Shown: positions 1 through 8,635, counted from the stretch's first letter. The stretch is 64,000 bases of DNA from Gammaproteobacteria bacterium (GCA_012728415.1 JAAYFD010000014.1:1-64000), one strand, 5' to 3'. A program made the numbers and translations. Notes: a model not told the origin generated them from the letters alone.

Positions 1-126
1 CTGATTAGTCAGCTCGAAGCCGGTAAGGGCGTTATGGACACGCCCGTAGCAGTCAAGCACATCGACCTGCTACTAGAAGCGGGGCTGCGGCCCCGCGAAA
101 CCATGTCTAACCGCGAAGCGGCTTAG
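1..126 (+). CDS. Partial XRE-like protein, C-terminal end
   Basis: Reading frame 1 is open from the first base of the window and stops with TAG, giving 41 residues; the beginning lies outside the window. The fragment starts LISQLEAGKG, which resembles the recognition-helix end of XRE/Cro-type helix-turn-helix proteins (ISQLExGKG), followed by a helix-like stretch ending in LLLEAGLRPRE. That assignment is inference from a very short piece. It lies on the same strand upstream of the truncated DUF1016 gene, with 176 bases between them, so a regulator/nuclease pairing is possible but unproven. Confidence 0.45.
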   Translation: MISQLEAGKGVMDTPVAVKHIDLLLEAGLRPRETMSNREAA

Positions 127-302
127 GCGTGGTAGTTCATAGGCTTGAAAGCATCGGGCTGCAGGTAACAGCCCGCAAAGTGTCATATATGAGACCCTGT
201 AGAGCTTGTGTGAGCGATAACCCTGTATGAGCGGCTTTAGCCGTAACCTGTGGCTGTCTCGTTCGGGTACTATTCGTCAATAAACAAGACGGGAGGTCAC
301 AC

Positions 303-1034
303 ATGAATAATCAGGGCCTTTCACCGGAAACTCTGTACAGCTCCATTGCCGAGGTTATCCGTCAGGCCCGCCAGCAGGTTCGCCTGGTGGTTAACCGGCA
401 GATGGTGCAGGCTTGCTGGCACACCGGGCGCCTGATTGTTGAGCAGGAGCAGCAAGGGCAGCAGCGGGCCGGGTACGGCAAGCAGCAGCTCAAACAGTTG
501 TCAGAGCGCCTACAGGCTGAGTTTGGCAAGGGGTTTGATGTGGGTAGCCTGCGTAATATGCGGCAGTTCTATCTGGCTTTCCCAAAACACTACACACTGC
601 GTAGTGTTTTTAGCTGGAGCCACTATCGAACCCTGATGCGTATTGAAAACCCTGCTGCCAGACAGTGGTATGCGGATGAGGCGGCGGACGAGAACTGGAG
701 CATTAGAGCACTGGAGCGCCGAATCAGCACCCTGTATTACGAGCGCCTGCTTGCCAGCAAGGACAAGTCCATCGTCGAGCAGGAAGCACAGGAAAAAACC
801 GGACCCTTGCAGGATGATCCCAAGCAATACCTGCGCGACCCCTACATTCTGGATTTTCTCAACCTGCAGGATAAAACCTGGCAGGAAAGCGATCTGGAAC
901 AGGGCATCATCTCCAACCTGCAGCAGTTTCTTTTGGAGCAGGGCAAGGGCTTTGCTTTTTGCTTTAAAACAGAAAATGAAATCAACCCTACCGCATACAA
1001 AGAGCCTAGCCATGATCAAACTGCATCACCTTGA
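303..1034 (+). pseudogene. Truncated DUF1016 (YhcG-type) nuclease
   Basis: The protein begins with the DUF1016 N-terminal domain (about residues 10-165; motifs such as SLRNMRQFYLAFP and NWSIRALERRI) and reaches the start of the C-terminal PD-(D/E)XK nuclease domain at LEQGKGFAF (residues to 219). In the family this continues as VARQ and then the catalytic core. Here the frame turns at base 960 into an unrelated 24-residue tail that runs over the start of the gst gene and stops at 1034. The nuclease core is therefore missing and the protein is probably non-catalytic. A good Shine-Dalgarno (GGGAGGT, around 290-296) precedes the ATG. The junction looks like the scar of a deletion or the edge of an inserted segment. 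It could still make a stable truncated protein. Confidence 0.75.
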
Positions 1035-1677
1035 ATATTCACGCTCGTTCCGCATTCTGTGGGCGCTGGAGGAGCTGGGGGCCGATTACCAGCTTGTCAA
1101 TTACCAGCGCCGCAAAAATCTGGCCGCGCCTGCGGAGCTGAAAACCGTTCACCCGCTGGGCAAGGCCCCGATTCTGGAGGACGATGGCGAAGTGATCGCC
1201 GAGTCGGCGGTGATCCTGGACTATCTGCAAAGCCGTTTCGACCCGGACCAGCGCTTCAAGCCCGCGGACAGCAAACTGCTGACCCGGTACAACTTCTGGA
1301 TGCACTTTGCCGAAGGCTCGTTAATGCCGCACCTGGTGTTTACCCTGGTGATGCAACAGCTGGGTAAAAAGCCGGTGCCGCCGGTGATCCGCTCGTTCAC
1401 AGGGGCGATAGGCAGACAGGTATTCAGGCAGTTCATGCAGCCGCGCCTGACTGAGCAGGTTGTCTATATTGAGCAATATCTGGCGGACAATACCTGCTTT
1501 GCCGGCGAGTTCGGCTTTGCCGATGTACAGATGACTTTTGCCCTGCTTGGCCTGCAAGAAATCCCCGGTCTGCCGGATATGCCCAATATCCGGCGTTTTT
1601 TGCAGCAGATGATGGCGCGTGATGCCTATGTCAGCGCCTGCCGGAAAAGCCCGGACGGCGGCAGGGTGACCCGATAG
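1012..1677 (+). CDS. Glutathione S-transferase family protein
   Basis: A 221-residue cytosolic enzyme predicted to conjugate or reduce substrates with glutathione. Residues 1-80 form the thioredoxin-like GST N-domain (LHHLEYSRSFRILWALEEL with candidate active-site Ser10/Ser12; VHPLGKAPILED with the cis-proline; ESAVILDYL for glutathione binding). Residues 90-205 are the all-helical C-domain (FGFADVQMTFAL). ATG at 1012 is chosen because the family starts MIKLHHL; the open frame extends upstream to 643, but that part overlaps DUF1016 and is not GST-like. The start lies 52 bases after the DUF1016 junction, so its native promoter may have been replaced. Substrate cannot be told from sequence. Confidence 0.88.
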   Translation: MIKLHHLEYSRSFRILWALEELGADYQLVNYQRRKNLAAPAELKTVHPLGKAPILEDDGEVIAESAVILDYLQSRFDPDQRFKPADSKLLTRYNFWMHFAEGSLMPHLVFTLVMQQLGKKPVPPVIRSFTGAIGRQVFRQFMQPRLTEQVVYIEQYLADNTCFAGEFGFADVQMTFALLGLQEIPGLPDMPNIRRFLQQMMARDAYVSACRKSPDGGRVTR

Positions 1678-1790
1678 ATATGGGCGGTTTCAGGAGCAGG
1701 CAGTATGGGATGTGTCAAAATGCCTGCCTGCTTTAAGGCAGTGCTGAACAAAGCGGTTCTCCATAATATGTTTCAACAGGCCGGGTTCCA

Positions 1791-2537
1791 ATGAACAACC
1801 CGCTCATCGAGCTTTACCGCGACACATGGCTGCTGGCTGTACACAAACCGGCAGGATTGCTGGTGCACCGCAGCCCGGTGGACCGTCATGCCACCGAGTT
1901 TGCCCTGCAGTATGCGCGCGAGCTGAACAACGGTGAGCATGTGTTTCCCTGCCACCGGCTGGACCGGCCGACTTCGGGGTTGCTGCTGTTTGCCCGCGAC
2001 CCGGATACGGCCAGCAAGGTAGGGCTGGCGTTCATGGCGGGGCAGGTAGCCAGGACTTATCTGGCACTGGTGCGCGGTTGGCCACTGGCGCAGGGGGTGA
2101 TAGATCATGCGTTGCGTGAGCACGCGGCTGACCGCCGGCTCAGGGATGAAGAACAGCCGGTGCGTGCCGCGCAAAGCACCTTCCGTCGGCTGGCCACTGT
2201 TGAAATTCCGGTGCAGGTCGAAGGCTACCCGCAGAGCCGCTACAGCCTGCTTGAGCTGCGCCCGCTGACCGGCCGCAAACACCAGTTGCGCCGGCACATG
2301 CAGCACATTGCCCACCCGATCATTGGCGACACCAGCTACGGGCGTACCCGGCACAACAGGTATTTTGCCGGGCGCTTCGGTTTTTCACGACTGATGCTGG
2401 CGGCCACGGAGCTGGAGCTTCAGCATCCGGTAACAGGAGAGCCGCTGTTGCTGCAGTGCCCGCCCGCTGATGACTTTATGCAGGTTTTATCCATTTTTGC
2501 TGCGTTGCCGCCACTGTTTTCACAAGCAGGACACTGA
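1791..2537 (+). CDS. truC: tRNA pseudouridine(65) synthase TruC
   Basis: Pseudouridine synthase of the RluA superfamily, 248 residues, predicted to isomerise U65 in certain tRNAs. The catalytic motif HRLDRPTSG is at about 55-63, with Asp58 as nucleophile; the HRLDRPTSG form and short length without an S4 domain fit TruC rather than RluA/RluC/RluD. The conserved LRPLTGRKHQLRRHMQ element is at about 159-174. It is followed 47 bases later by rluB, another pseudouridine synthase, on the same strand. No strong ribosome-binding site is visible; the chosen ATG starts MNNPLIELYRD, matching the usual TruC beginning. Confidence 0.9.
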   Translation: MNNPLIELYRDTWLLAVHKPAGLLVHRSPVDRHATEFALQYARELNNGEHVFPCHRLDRPTSGLLLFARDPDTASKVGLAFMAGQVARTYLALVRGWPLAQGVIDHALREHAADRRLRDEEQPVRAAQSTFRRLATVEIPVQVEGYPQSRYSLLELRPLTGRKHQLRRHMQHIAHPIIGDTSYGRTRHNRYFAGRFGFSRLMLAATELELQHPVTGEPLLLQCPPADDFMQVLSIFAALPPLFSQAGH

Positions 2538-2584
2538 CAGACAGGCTATACTGGCCGCTTATTTTTACCCCGCCGGGAGGTGAC

Positions 2585-3508
2585 ATGAGTACTACAATCG
2601 ATGAGCAACAAACCGCAGAAGAAAACACCCCGCCTGCAGGCGAAAAGCTGCAAAAAGTGCTGGCCCGCCTGGGTGTAGCTTCGCGTCGCGATTCTGAACA
2701 ATGGATCAAGGATGGCCGCATCAAGGTAAACGGTCTGGTGGCGCACCTGGGCATGCGCGTTACACGGCGTGACACGATCAGCGTGGACGGCGAAACAGTC
2801 AAGCAGGATAAGGAAACCGCCACCTTGCGCCGGGTCATCCTGTATAACAAACCTGAAGGCGAAGTCTGTACCCGCCGTGATCCGGAAGGCCGCCCAACTG
2901 TGTTTGAGCGCCTGCCACGCTTGAAAAGCGGCCGCTGGATCAACATTGGCCGACTGGACATCAACACCACCGGGCTGTTGATTTTTACGACCGATGGCGA
3001 GCTGGCCAACCGCATGATGCACCCGTCCAACAACATGGACCGGGAGTACGCCGTGCGTGTGCGTGGTGAAGTCACGGAAGAAATGATCGAGAATCTGCTC
3101 AAGGGTGTGATTCTTGAAGACGGGCCAGCCAAATTTACCGACATCCAGGCCGCACCGGAAGGTGACGGCTTCAACCGCTGGTTTCATTGCGTCGTGATGG
3201 AAGGCCGCAACCGCGAAGTGCGCCGCCTGTGGGAATCCCAGGGGCTGGTGGTCAGCCGCCTGAAGCGGGTTCGCTTTGGGCCGGTATTTCTGACTTCTGC
3301 GCTCAGCGTCGGACGCTGGCGCGAGCTGAATCAGGCCGAGGTGGATATTCTCAGTAAAGAATGTGGCCTGGAGCCCGTTCAGCTGCCCGATCTGAAGCCC
3401 AAGTTGCAGAAAAAGGTTGAGCGCCAGGAGCGGCGTTTGAGCAAGCCGGCCTCGCCACGCAGGCCGCAACGCAAGCAGGGTCCCGGACGGCCGCGTGATA
3501 AGCGCTAG
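2585..3508 (+). CDS. rluB: 23S rRNA pseudouridine(2605) synthase RluB
   Basis: 307 residues. An S4 RNA-binding domain (about 20-75: KLQKVLARLGVASRRDSEQWI, then GRIKVNG) precedes the RsuA-type catalytic domain with GRLDINTTGLLIFTTDG, Asp125 being the predicted nucleophile. The basic tail (from about 275, rich in K, R, P) is typical of RluB and likely contacts rRNA. GGGAGGTGAC just before the ATG is a strong Shine-Dalgarno. Followed by a 10-base inverted repeat at 3528-3551 that probably ends transcription. Confidence 0.93.
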   Translation: MSTTIDEQQTAEENTPPAGEKLQKVLARLGVASRRDSEQWIKDGRIKVNGLVAHLGMRVTRRDTISVDGETVKQDKETATLRRVILYNKPEGEVCTRRDPEGRPTVFERLPRLKSGRWINIGRLDINTTGLLIFTTDGELANRMMHPSNNMDREYAVRVRGEVTEEMIENLLKGVILEDGPAKFTDIQAAPEGDGFNRWFHCVVMEGRNREVRRLWESQGLVVSRLKRVRFGPVFLTSALSVGRWRELNQAEVDILSKECGLEPVQLPDLKPKLQKKVERQERRLSKPASPRRPQRKQGPGRPRDKR

Positions 3509-3527
3509 ATGAAGCTTTACGTACGCC

Positions 3528-3551
3528 AAGGCCTGTCAGTGGACAGGCCTT
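3528..3551 (+). terminator. Hairpin after rluB
   Basis: Perfect 10-base arms (AAGGCCTGTC and GACAGGCCTT) with a 4-base loop, 19 bases after the rluB stop. A poor T tract follows (GTGTGTT), so it may terminate weakly or act as a bidirectional 3' end between rluB and the convergent GGDEF gene. Confidence 0.55.
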
Positions 3552-3587
3552 GTGTGTTGAAGCGGGTGCTGTACTGCCCAGAAGGGT

Positions 3588-4517
3588 TTAGCCGGCTACG
3601 CCAATCCGGTTGCGGCCTTGTTTTTTGGCCTGATACAGGGCGTCATCAGCACGCTGTAGCAGGTCGTGCTGGCTTTCGTTCGGTCTCATTACAGCAGCCC
3701 CGAAACTGACGCTTAGCTTAATACGCTTGCCATCATGCACTACCGCCAGATTTTCGACAGACTTGCGTAGCCGCTCGGCAACCTGTTGCAGGTAAGGCAT
3801 ATCGGTGTTGGGCAGCACCAGCAGGAACTCTTCACCACCGTAGCGGAATACGGCATCCATATTGCGTAGTTGGTCTTTTAGCAGCTGGGCTACTGCGATC
3901 AGGGCGGCATCACCACCAGCATGACCGAAACGGTCGTTGATCATTTTGAAGTGGTCGATGTCGACCATCAGTACTGAAAGGGAAGAGCCAGCGCGACGCG
4001 AAAGTTGCAGGTCACGCTCCAGCAGTTCTGTCATGCCCGAGCGATTGCGTACGCCCGTCAAAGGATCGTGCAGGGAAGCATGCAACACTTCGTGATATTT
4101 CAAGGCGTTGCGCAGTGGAAAAATCAGGGCCGGAGTGAGGCTTTCGAAGCTGGACAGGGCATGCTCATCCAGGCCAGTGCTGTTATGAAGGCTTAGTACG
4201 CCGAGAAACTGGTTTTCCAGCTCCAGGTGATAATCGATACGAAAGTTGCCATCGACGTGGCCGTGGCTGATGTCCAGATGCTGACCAGCGTGACGGAAAG
4301 ATAGCCCCTGATAATGCAGTAATCGGTGGCTGGTAGAAAAAAATATTTCCAGCAGGTCGGCCACATCAAGTGTTGTTTGCAGCTGGTTGCGCAGCAGCTG
4401 GCCTACCTCCGCATGAGAAGGGCGAGTCCGCTCAAGTGCTTTCTGGGTAGAATACGCACGCTTCTTGGGCAGCACGCCTGGGAAGGCGAGGAGGTTGGAA
4501 GCTTGGCTGGAGTTCAT
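3588..4517 (-). CDS. GGDEF diguanylate cyclase with GAF-like sensor
   Basis: 309 residues, no membrane segment. Residues about 45-145 look like a GAF-type sensory domain; residues about 147-305 are a GGDEF domain (HDPLTGVRNRSG at its start, then DIDHFKMINDRFGHAGGD). The active-site signature is GGEEF at 227-231, which is catalytically competent in this family. An RxxD inhibitory I-site (RNMD, 218-221) sits exactly five residues before it, so feedback control by c-di-GMP is expected. No EAL domain is present. Monocistronic and convergent with rluB. The ligand of the sensor part is unknown. Confidence 0.88.
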   Translation of the reverse strand: MNSSQASNLLAFPGVLPKKRAYSTQKALERTRPSHAEVGQLLRNQLQTTLDVADLLEIFFSTSHRLLHYQGLSFRHAGQHLDISHGHVDGNFRIDYHLELENQFLGVLSLHNSTGLDEHALSSFESLTPALIFPLRNALKYHEVLHASLHDPLTGVRNRSGMTELLERDLQLSRRAGSSLSVLMVDIDHFKMINDRFGHAGGDAALIAVAQLLKDQLRNMDAVFRYGGEEFLLVLPNTDMPYLQQVAERLRKSVENLAVVHDGKRIKLSVSFGAAVMRPNESQHDLLQRADDALYQAKKQGRNRIGVAG

Positions 4518-4639
4518 GGCTGTGTACCTGACTATGTTTTGCTTGCCAGTACATAAGCCAGAATCGTGCCAGCGCTCTAATAGACCTGTTATAACAGAGG
4601 GTTATGTATTGTTCGGGTGTGGGCTGCGCCGATATGGCT

Positions 4640-4667
4640 GCCTTCCGACAAAATACTGTCAGAAGGC
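4640..4667. terminator. Imperfect hairpin between yciK and GGDEF gene
   Basis: Arms of 11 bases (GCCTTCCGACA and TGTCAGAAGGC) with one mismatch and a 6-base loop. It lies about 105 bases past the yciK stop on the minus strand and lacks a T tract. Could be a rho-assisted 3' end; weakly supported. Confidence 0.35.
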
Positions 4668-4772
4668 GCTGTATGTATGTAGTCAGTTGATTTTACAGGA
4701 TGTATCTTTGAGGTGCCGAAGGGTGGCAGGCGTGATGGCAGAGGGTAAACCCAGGACACAGGGACTGCTGGA

Positions 4773-5510
4773 TTACTGCGCATCCAGAGCCTGGCCGTTG
4801 ACCCCCTGGCTGTCCGGCCCAAGCAGGTACAGGTAAACCGGCATGATGTCTTCGGGGGCAGGATTGCTGTCGGGGTGCTCGCCGGGATAGGCCGCCGCGC
4901 GCATTGAGGTACGGGTGGCGCCCGGGTTGACGCTATTGGCACGCACGTGGGTATCGTCCAGCTCGTCGGCCAGCACCTGCATCAGCCCTTCGGTGGCAAA
5001 CTTTGAAACCGCATAAGGCCCCCAATAAGCCCGGCCCTTGCGGCCCACACCGCTGGATGTAAAGACAATCGAAGCATCTGGCGCAAGATGGAGCAAGGGC
5101 AGCAGGGCACGGGTCAGGCCAAAGGTGGCTTGCACATTAATTTGCATTACTTCGGCAAATTTGTCGTCGTCAATTTGCTGCAAGGGCATGCGTGGGCCCA
5201 GAATCGAAGCGTTGTTGAGCAGCCCGTCCAGGCGGCCAAACTCGGTTTCGATCATCGCTCCCAGCTCGTCAAACTGGGCGGCAGTGGCCTTGCCCAGATC
5301 CAGCGGGATCACCACCGGCTCAGGGTGCCCGGCAGCAACAATTTCGTCATAAACCAGATTCAGGTTTTTCTCGGTCTTGCCCAGCAGCAGCACGGTCGCG
5401 CCATGGGCGGCGCAGCTTTTTGCCGCAGCGGCGCCAATGCCGCGTCCGGCACCACTGATCAGAATGACACGGTCTTTAAGCAGGCCGGGAGAAGCAGTGT
5501 AATCAAACAT
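4773..5510 (-). CDS. yciK: YciK-family short-chain oxidoreductase
   Basis: 245-residue classical SDR with an NAD(P)-binding motif GAGRGIG (20-26), the NNAS element (99-102) and the catalytic pair Tyr166/Lys170 in YAVSK, with Ser152/153 upstream. The N-terminus YTASPGLLKDRVILISGAGRGIG and the ending GVNGQALDAQ fit the YciK subgroup, whose physiological substrate is unknown. It is last in the ubiG-mupP-yciK run on the minus strand, an arrangement seen in Pseudomonas, with 33 bases between mupP and yciK. Confidence 0.88.
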   Translation of the reverse strand: MFDYTASPGLLKDRVILISGAGRGIGAAAAKSCAAHGATVLLLGKTEKNLNLVYDEIVAAGHPEPVVIPLDLGKATAAQFDELGAMIETEFGRLDGLLNNASILGPRMPLQQIDDDKFAEVMQINVQATFGLTRALLPLLHLAPDASIVFTSSGVGRKGRAYWGPYAVSKFATEGLMQVLADELDDTHVRANSVNPGATRTSMRAAAYPGEHPDSNPAPEDIMPVYLYLLGPDSQGVNGQALDAQ

Positions 5511-5543
5511 GAATGGCTCTCTAAAACAGAAACGGATAACAGG

Positions 5544-6206
5544 TTATAACAGTGCCAGTAATGTACTGGCTAGTTGTGTCGTGTTTTTAACGTAATGCTC
5601 GGCACCCCAGTTTTGCGGGCTTTCGTCCGGGCCGTGGTAGCCGTAGCCGACCGCCAGTGAAGGCATACCGGCTGCTTTGGCAGCAACAATGTCGCGTTCG
5701 TCATCGCCCAGATAGATGGCCTCGTGCGGGAAAATACCCAGCTGCTTGCACGCCAGCAACAGCATGTCCGGGGCTGGCTTGGGTTGCTCGACCTGTTCGG
5801 GACAAAGCACCACGGCAGCACGTTGATCCAGTTGCAACGCCTGAATGATCGGGTGGACAAAACGCTCGGGCTTGTTAGTGGCAATGCCCCAGCTGATTTT
5901 CCGTTGCTCCAGGGCTTCCAGCAGCTCCGGAAGCCCGTCAAACAGGCGGCTATGCACACAGGGAGCAGCATGATAACGCTGCAGGAAATCTTCCTTCAGG
6001 GTGTCGAACTGTGCTGTGCCTGGCCTGGCTTCCAGGGCCAGCTCGACCATCGCATTGGCACCGGCAGAGACCTGCTGGCGGATCAGCTGCGGCTCCATAT
6101 ACGGCAAGCCGTGTTCACTGCGCATTTGCTGCAAGATGGCAATAAAGTCCAGCGCACTGTCGAGCAGGGTGCCATCCAGGTCAAACAAAACCGCCTTGAT
6201 GCTCAT
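5544..6206 (-). CDS. mupP: HAD phosphatase, MupP type (MurNAc-6-P phosphatase)
   Basis: 220-residue haloacid dehalogenase-like phosphatase with DLDGT at 9-13 (Asp9 nucleophile, Asp11 acid/base), the NKPE segment and the GDDERD metal motif near 165. Sequence alone would also allow phosphoglycolate phosphatase (Gph). Placement directly after ubiG and before yciK matches MupP of Pseudomonas, which dephosphorylates N-acetylmuramic acid 6-phosphate in cell-wall recycling. The ATG overlaps the ubiG stop by 4 bases, implying translational coupling. Confidence 0.85.
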   Translation of the reverse strand: MSIKAVLFDLDGTLLDSALDFIAILQQMRSEHGLPYMEPQLIRQQVSAGANAMVELALEARPGTAQFDTLKEDFLQRYHAAPCVHSRLFDGLPELLEALEQRKISWGIATNKPERFVHPIIQALQLDQRAAVVLCPEQVEQPKPAPDMLLLACKQLGIFPHEAIYLGDDERDIVAAKAAGMPSLAVGYGYHGPDESPQNWGAEHYVKNTTQLASTLLALL

Positions 6207-6907
6207 GCTGACAGGGGCTTGCTGCAGTGCATCATGTAGTTCACATCGACATCGTTTTCCAACTTGTAGCGCTTCAGCAGCGGGTTGTAGGTCAGGCCGA
6301 TGAGGTCGTGGATTTCCAGCCCGGCCTGACGGGCCCAGGCCCCCAGCTCTGACGGCTTGATGAATTTCTTATAATCATGGGTACCGCGCGGCAGCATTTT
6401 CAGCACATACTCGGCACCCACCACCGCCAGCATGTAAGCCTTGGGGTTGCGGTTGATGGTAGAAAAAAACACCTGCCCGCCGGGCTTTACCAGTTTCTGA
6501 CAGGACGCAATGATGGAGGAAGGCTCGGGCACATGCTCAAGCATCTCCAGACAGGTCACCACATCAAACTGGCCGGGCATTTCTTCGGCCAGCTGTTCGG
6601 CGGTGACCTGGTGATAATCAATCTTCAGCCCGCTTTCCAGCTGGTGCAGCTTGGCCACCGACAGCGGCGCCTCGCCCATGTCGATGCCGGTTACTTCGGC
6701 ACCGCGCTGGGCCATGGCCTCGGCCAGAATGCCGCCACCGCAACCAATATCCAGCACCTTCTTGCCGGCCAGCGGAGCACGCTCGTCAATCCAGTTGACC
6801 CGCAGCGGATTGATGTCGTGCAGGGGTTTGAACTCGCTTTCACGGTCCCACCAGCGGTGGGCCAGGGCTTCAAACTTGGCGATTTCCAGTGGATCAACGT
6901 TGCTCAT
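6203..6907 (-). CDS. ubiG: Ubiquinone biosynthesis O-methyltransferase UbiG
   Basis: 234 residues. SAM-dependent methyltransferase that performs both O-methylations of ubiquinone synthesis. The start ([17 protein letters not shown]) and the SAM-binding loop [16 protein letters not shown] (about 51-66) are characteristic of UbiG, as are [10 protein letters not shown] and the Y-K-K-F-I-K-P-S segment. It is the first gene of the ubiG-mupP-yciK unit on the minus strand; the promoter should lie just above 6907. Confidence 0.95.
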   Translation of the reverse strand: MSNVDPLEIAKFEALAHRWWDRESEFKPLHDINPLRVNWIDERAPLAGKKVLDIGCGGGILAEAMAQRGAEVTGIDMGEAPLSVAKLHQLESGLKIDYHQVTAEQLAEEMPGQFDVVTCLEMLEHVPEPSSIIASCQKLVKPGGQVFFSTINRNPKAYMLAVVGAEYVLKMLPRGTHDYKKFIKPSELGAWARQAGLEIHDLIGLTYNPLLKRYKLENDVDVNYMMHCSKPLSA

Positions 6908-7184
6908 GCCGGATTCCTGTCATGTTGGTCGGGTGCGGGGTAAAAGGTTGGCTCCCGCACATTAAAAATGCAGGACATGATGCCACTTTTTGCAGCCGAT
7001 TGCTGTAATGCCGGTCAAGAAGACCCGGTTTGGGCAGGCATATGATTGGGCAGGGCAGGCCGGTTTGGCGATGCAAAGGGTTGTCGCCCGGCACATCAAT
7101 TGCTTTGCCGGCCCGCCGGCTTGCTGGCGGCGGCAATCGCGCCGGGCCGCGGTTTTGTTCAGCGTCTCCCAAGGTTCCCTGAGC

Positions 7185-7668
7185 CTAGCGCAAGATGGCA
7201 TCAAGGATCAGGCCGGTAGCCGTTTCCAGCAACAAATACTGGCCCGAATCATCATGCACCCAGCGCTGGCCACGGCCAGGCTGGCGCAACTGGGACTGAT
7301 GCCAGTCACGCACCTGTGAATGGTGCCCGTTATAGCGCTGGCCACGTTCCCAGTGCCGATGCTGTCGGGCCCCGGTTTTGTGCTGCTGCCCGGCGCGGTG
7401 GCGCAGCTCGGCTTCTTGCTTGCGCTGCCATGCTTCATCACGCAGCCGCTGTTGTTCTGCCCGGCGCCGCAACTCTTCCTGCTGCTGGCGCTGCCACTCC
7501 TGATCACGTTCCCATTGCGCCGCGCTGGCGTTGCTCCTCACGTACTTGCCACTCCGGCTTGTGCTTTTGGTGTCCGTTATGCCAGCTGCCATGGTCCCTT
7601 GCAGACGCCGTGCCAGCCCCCAGTGCCATGCCAATGCTGGCAACAAGAACGATAACCGGCTTGATCAT
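7185..7668 (-). pseudogene. Frameshifted RcnB-like exported protein
   Basis: Two overlapping frames make one gene. From ATG at 7668 the first frame gives a clear signal peptide (MIKPVIVLVASIGMALGAG, cleavage near TASA/RDHG) and then runs on to a TGA at 7506-7504. The next frame carries a Q/R/E-rich segment and ends GQRWVHDDSGQYLLLETATG plus LILDAIL, resembling the RcnB family C-terminus (periplasmic nickel/cobalt homeostasis in E. coli). The span is 484 bases, one more than a multiple of three, so a single extra base around 7510-7560 would explain it. Either a real mutation or a sequencing error; restored length would be about 160 residues. Confidence 0.6.
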
Positions 7669-8021
7669 GTTTTAGTCCTCTTATGGTTAAGAGTTGCGCT
7701 ATGAGCCCACAGGCTACAACGCAAGTGCACGCAGGGTGCCATGCAACCCCGGCAGCGACCAGAGCATTTACCGACTCTTTGCATGGCCATGCTTTGATAT
7801 GGGCAACCGGCACGGGCGTACGGTTCTCGTCTGTCATGCTGTGAGTGGCGAAGCGTAGTCGCAGCATCCATGGGAATTGGCGGCATCCTGCAATGCATGG
7901 CTCGATGGGCCCTGCGACTACGCGCAGGATGACGGGGTACGCGAGGTGGTGGGGTGTGCGGAGCATGCAGGATGAAGTGCGCGCGCAGGGCAACGATCAT
8001 ACCTTTATATTGCAGACAGTT
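7669..8021. other. Intergenic gap with inverted repeat
   Basis: 353 bases between the RcnB-like gene and higA. No convincing coding frame: the open frames here are Arg/His/Pro-rich and lack a ribosome-binding site. The notable content is a pair of 12-base inverted arms at 7853-7864 and 7912-7923. The upstream signals of the RcnB-like gene presumably lie at its lower end. Confidence 0.5.
7853..7923. repeat. Inverted repeat, 12-base arms
   Basis: GCGTAGTCGCAG at 7853-7864 is perfectly complementary to CTGCGACTACGC at 7912-7923, separated by 47 bases that hold further ATGCATGG/CCATGGG-like sequence. It could fold as a cruciform or long hairpin and may be a dispersed palindromic element. Copy number cannot be seen here. 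Confidence 0.55.
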
Positions 8022-8336
8022 TCAGCTCGCAGTAAGGCAGGGGTTCAGCGGGCGGGCGTTGTTGTCTTCTGGGGTTTGGCTGCGGTTGCGCACGTCCCAT
8101 AGCTCGACCGCATGCTGGATGTTGAGCCAGAACTCGGGCGTGGTGCCCAGCGCAATCGCCAGTTTGATGGCCATGGGCGCGGTGAGCTGGCCCTTGTCGT
8201 GTACCAGCCGGCTGACGCTGTTGCGATGAACACCCATGGCATCGGCCAATTCGCTGATTTCCAGCTTGAGCGGCTGTAAAAACTCAGTGGTCAGCATTTC
8301 GCCAACGCTGACCGGGCGGCGTTTGGTAATTCTCAT
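8022..8336 (-). CDS. higA: HigA-family antitoxin
   Basis: 104-residue XRE-type DNA-binding antitoxin of the HigA/VapI group. The helix-turn-helix is about residues 27-60 (ISELADAMGVHRNSVSRLVH), followed by TPEFWLNIQHAVELWDV, a diagnostic HigA segment (usually xPEFWLNLQxxYDLW). Expected to neutralise HigB and repress the operon. Its ATG overlaps the higB stop by 4 bases, in the toxin-first order typical of higBA. The 20-residue tail after the conserved region varies in the family. Confidence 0.9.
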   Translation of the reverse strand: MRITKRRPVSVGEMLTTEFLQPLKLEISELADAMGVHRNSVSRLVHDKGQLTAPMAIKLAIALGTTPEFWLNIQHAVELWDVRNRSQTPEDNNARPLNPCLTAS

Positions 8337-8635
8337 AAGCTGATTCCTCTGTAGGTGTGTGGGTCAAGGCAGGCGTGTAGCACATGGCCGTCATGCCATC
8401 GAAAAATAATACGGTACTGCTTGTTCACCCGGATTGAGTACCAGCCTGTGAGATTACCTGCTAATGCTTCGAGCTGGTTACCTGGCGGGCTGCGCAGATC
8501 CATGACGTCTTTTGCCATGTCGAGCATTTGTAGCTTTCGATACAAAGTCGTGTGCAGGTTTGCCGGAATTTTTCGGTGCCTGCAATCCTCGAAATAAAAA
8601 TCTTCAAGCCATTTGTCCTTGAAATGGATAGCCAT
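8333..8635 (-). CDS. higB: HigB/RelE-family toxin
   Basis: 100 residues of the RelE superfamily of ribosome-associated mRNA endonucleases. Recognisable parts are the RKIP.....L.RKLQMLD helix pair, the LRSPPGNQLEAL segment, and the core strands GWYSIRVNKQYRIIFRW that carry the conserved arginines. Located directly upstream of higA and downstream of the restriction block on the same strand. Probably regulated by HigA binding upstream of 8635. Confidence 0.9.
   Translation of the reverse strand: MAIHFKDKWLEDFYFEDCRHRKIPANLHTTLYRKLQMLDMAKDVMDLRSPPGNQLEALAGNLTGWYSIRVNKQYRIIFRWHDGHVLHACLDPHTYRGISL

Noticed and set aside
643-1011. Upstream extension of the GST reading frame
   Set aside because: Low-complexity R/T/S/P sequence that is the +1 shadow of DUF1016.
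7665-8000. 111-residue minus-strand frame
   Set aside because: Arg/His/Pro-rich, overlaps an inverted repeat, and has no ribosome-binding site.
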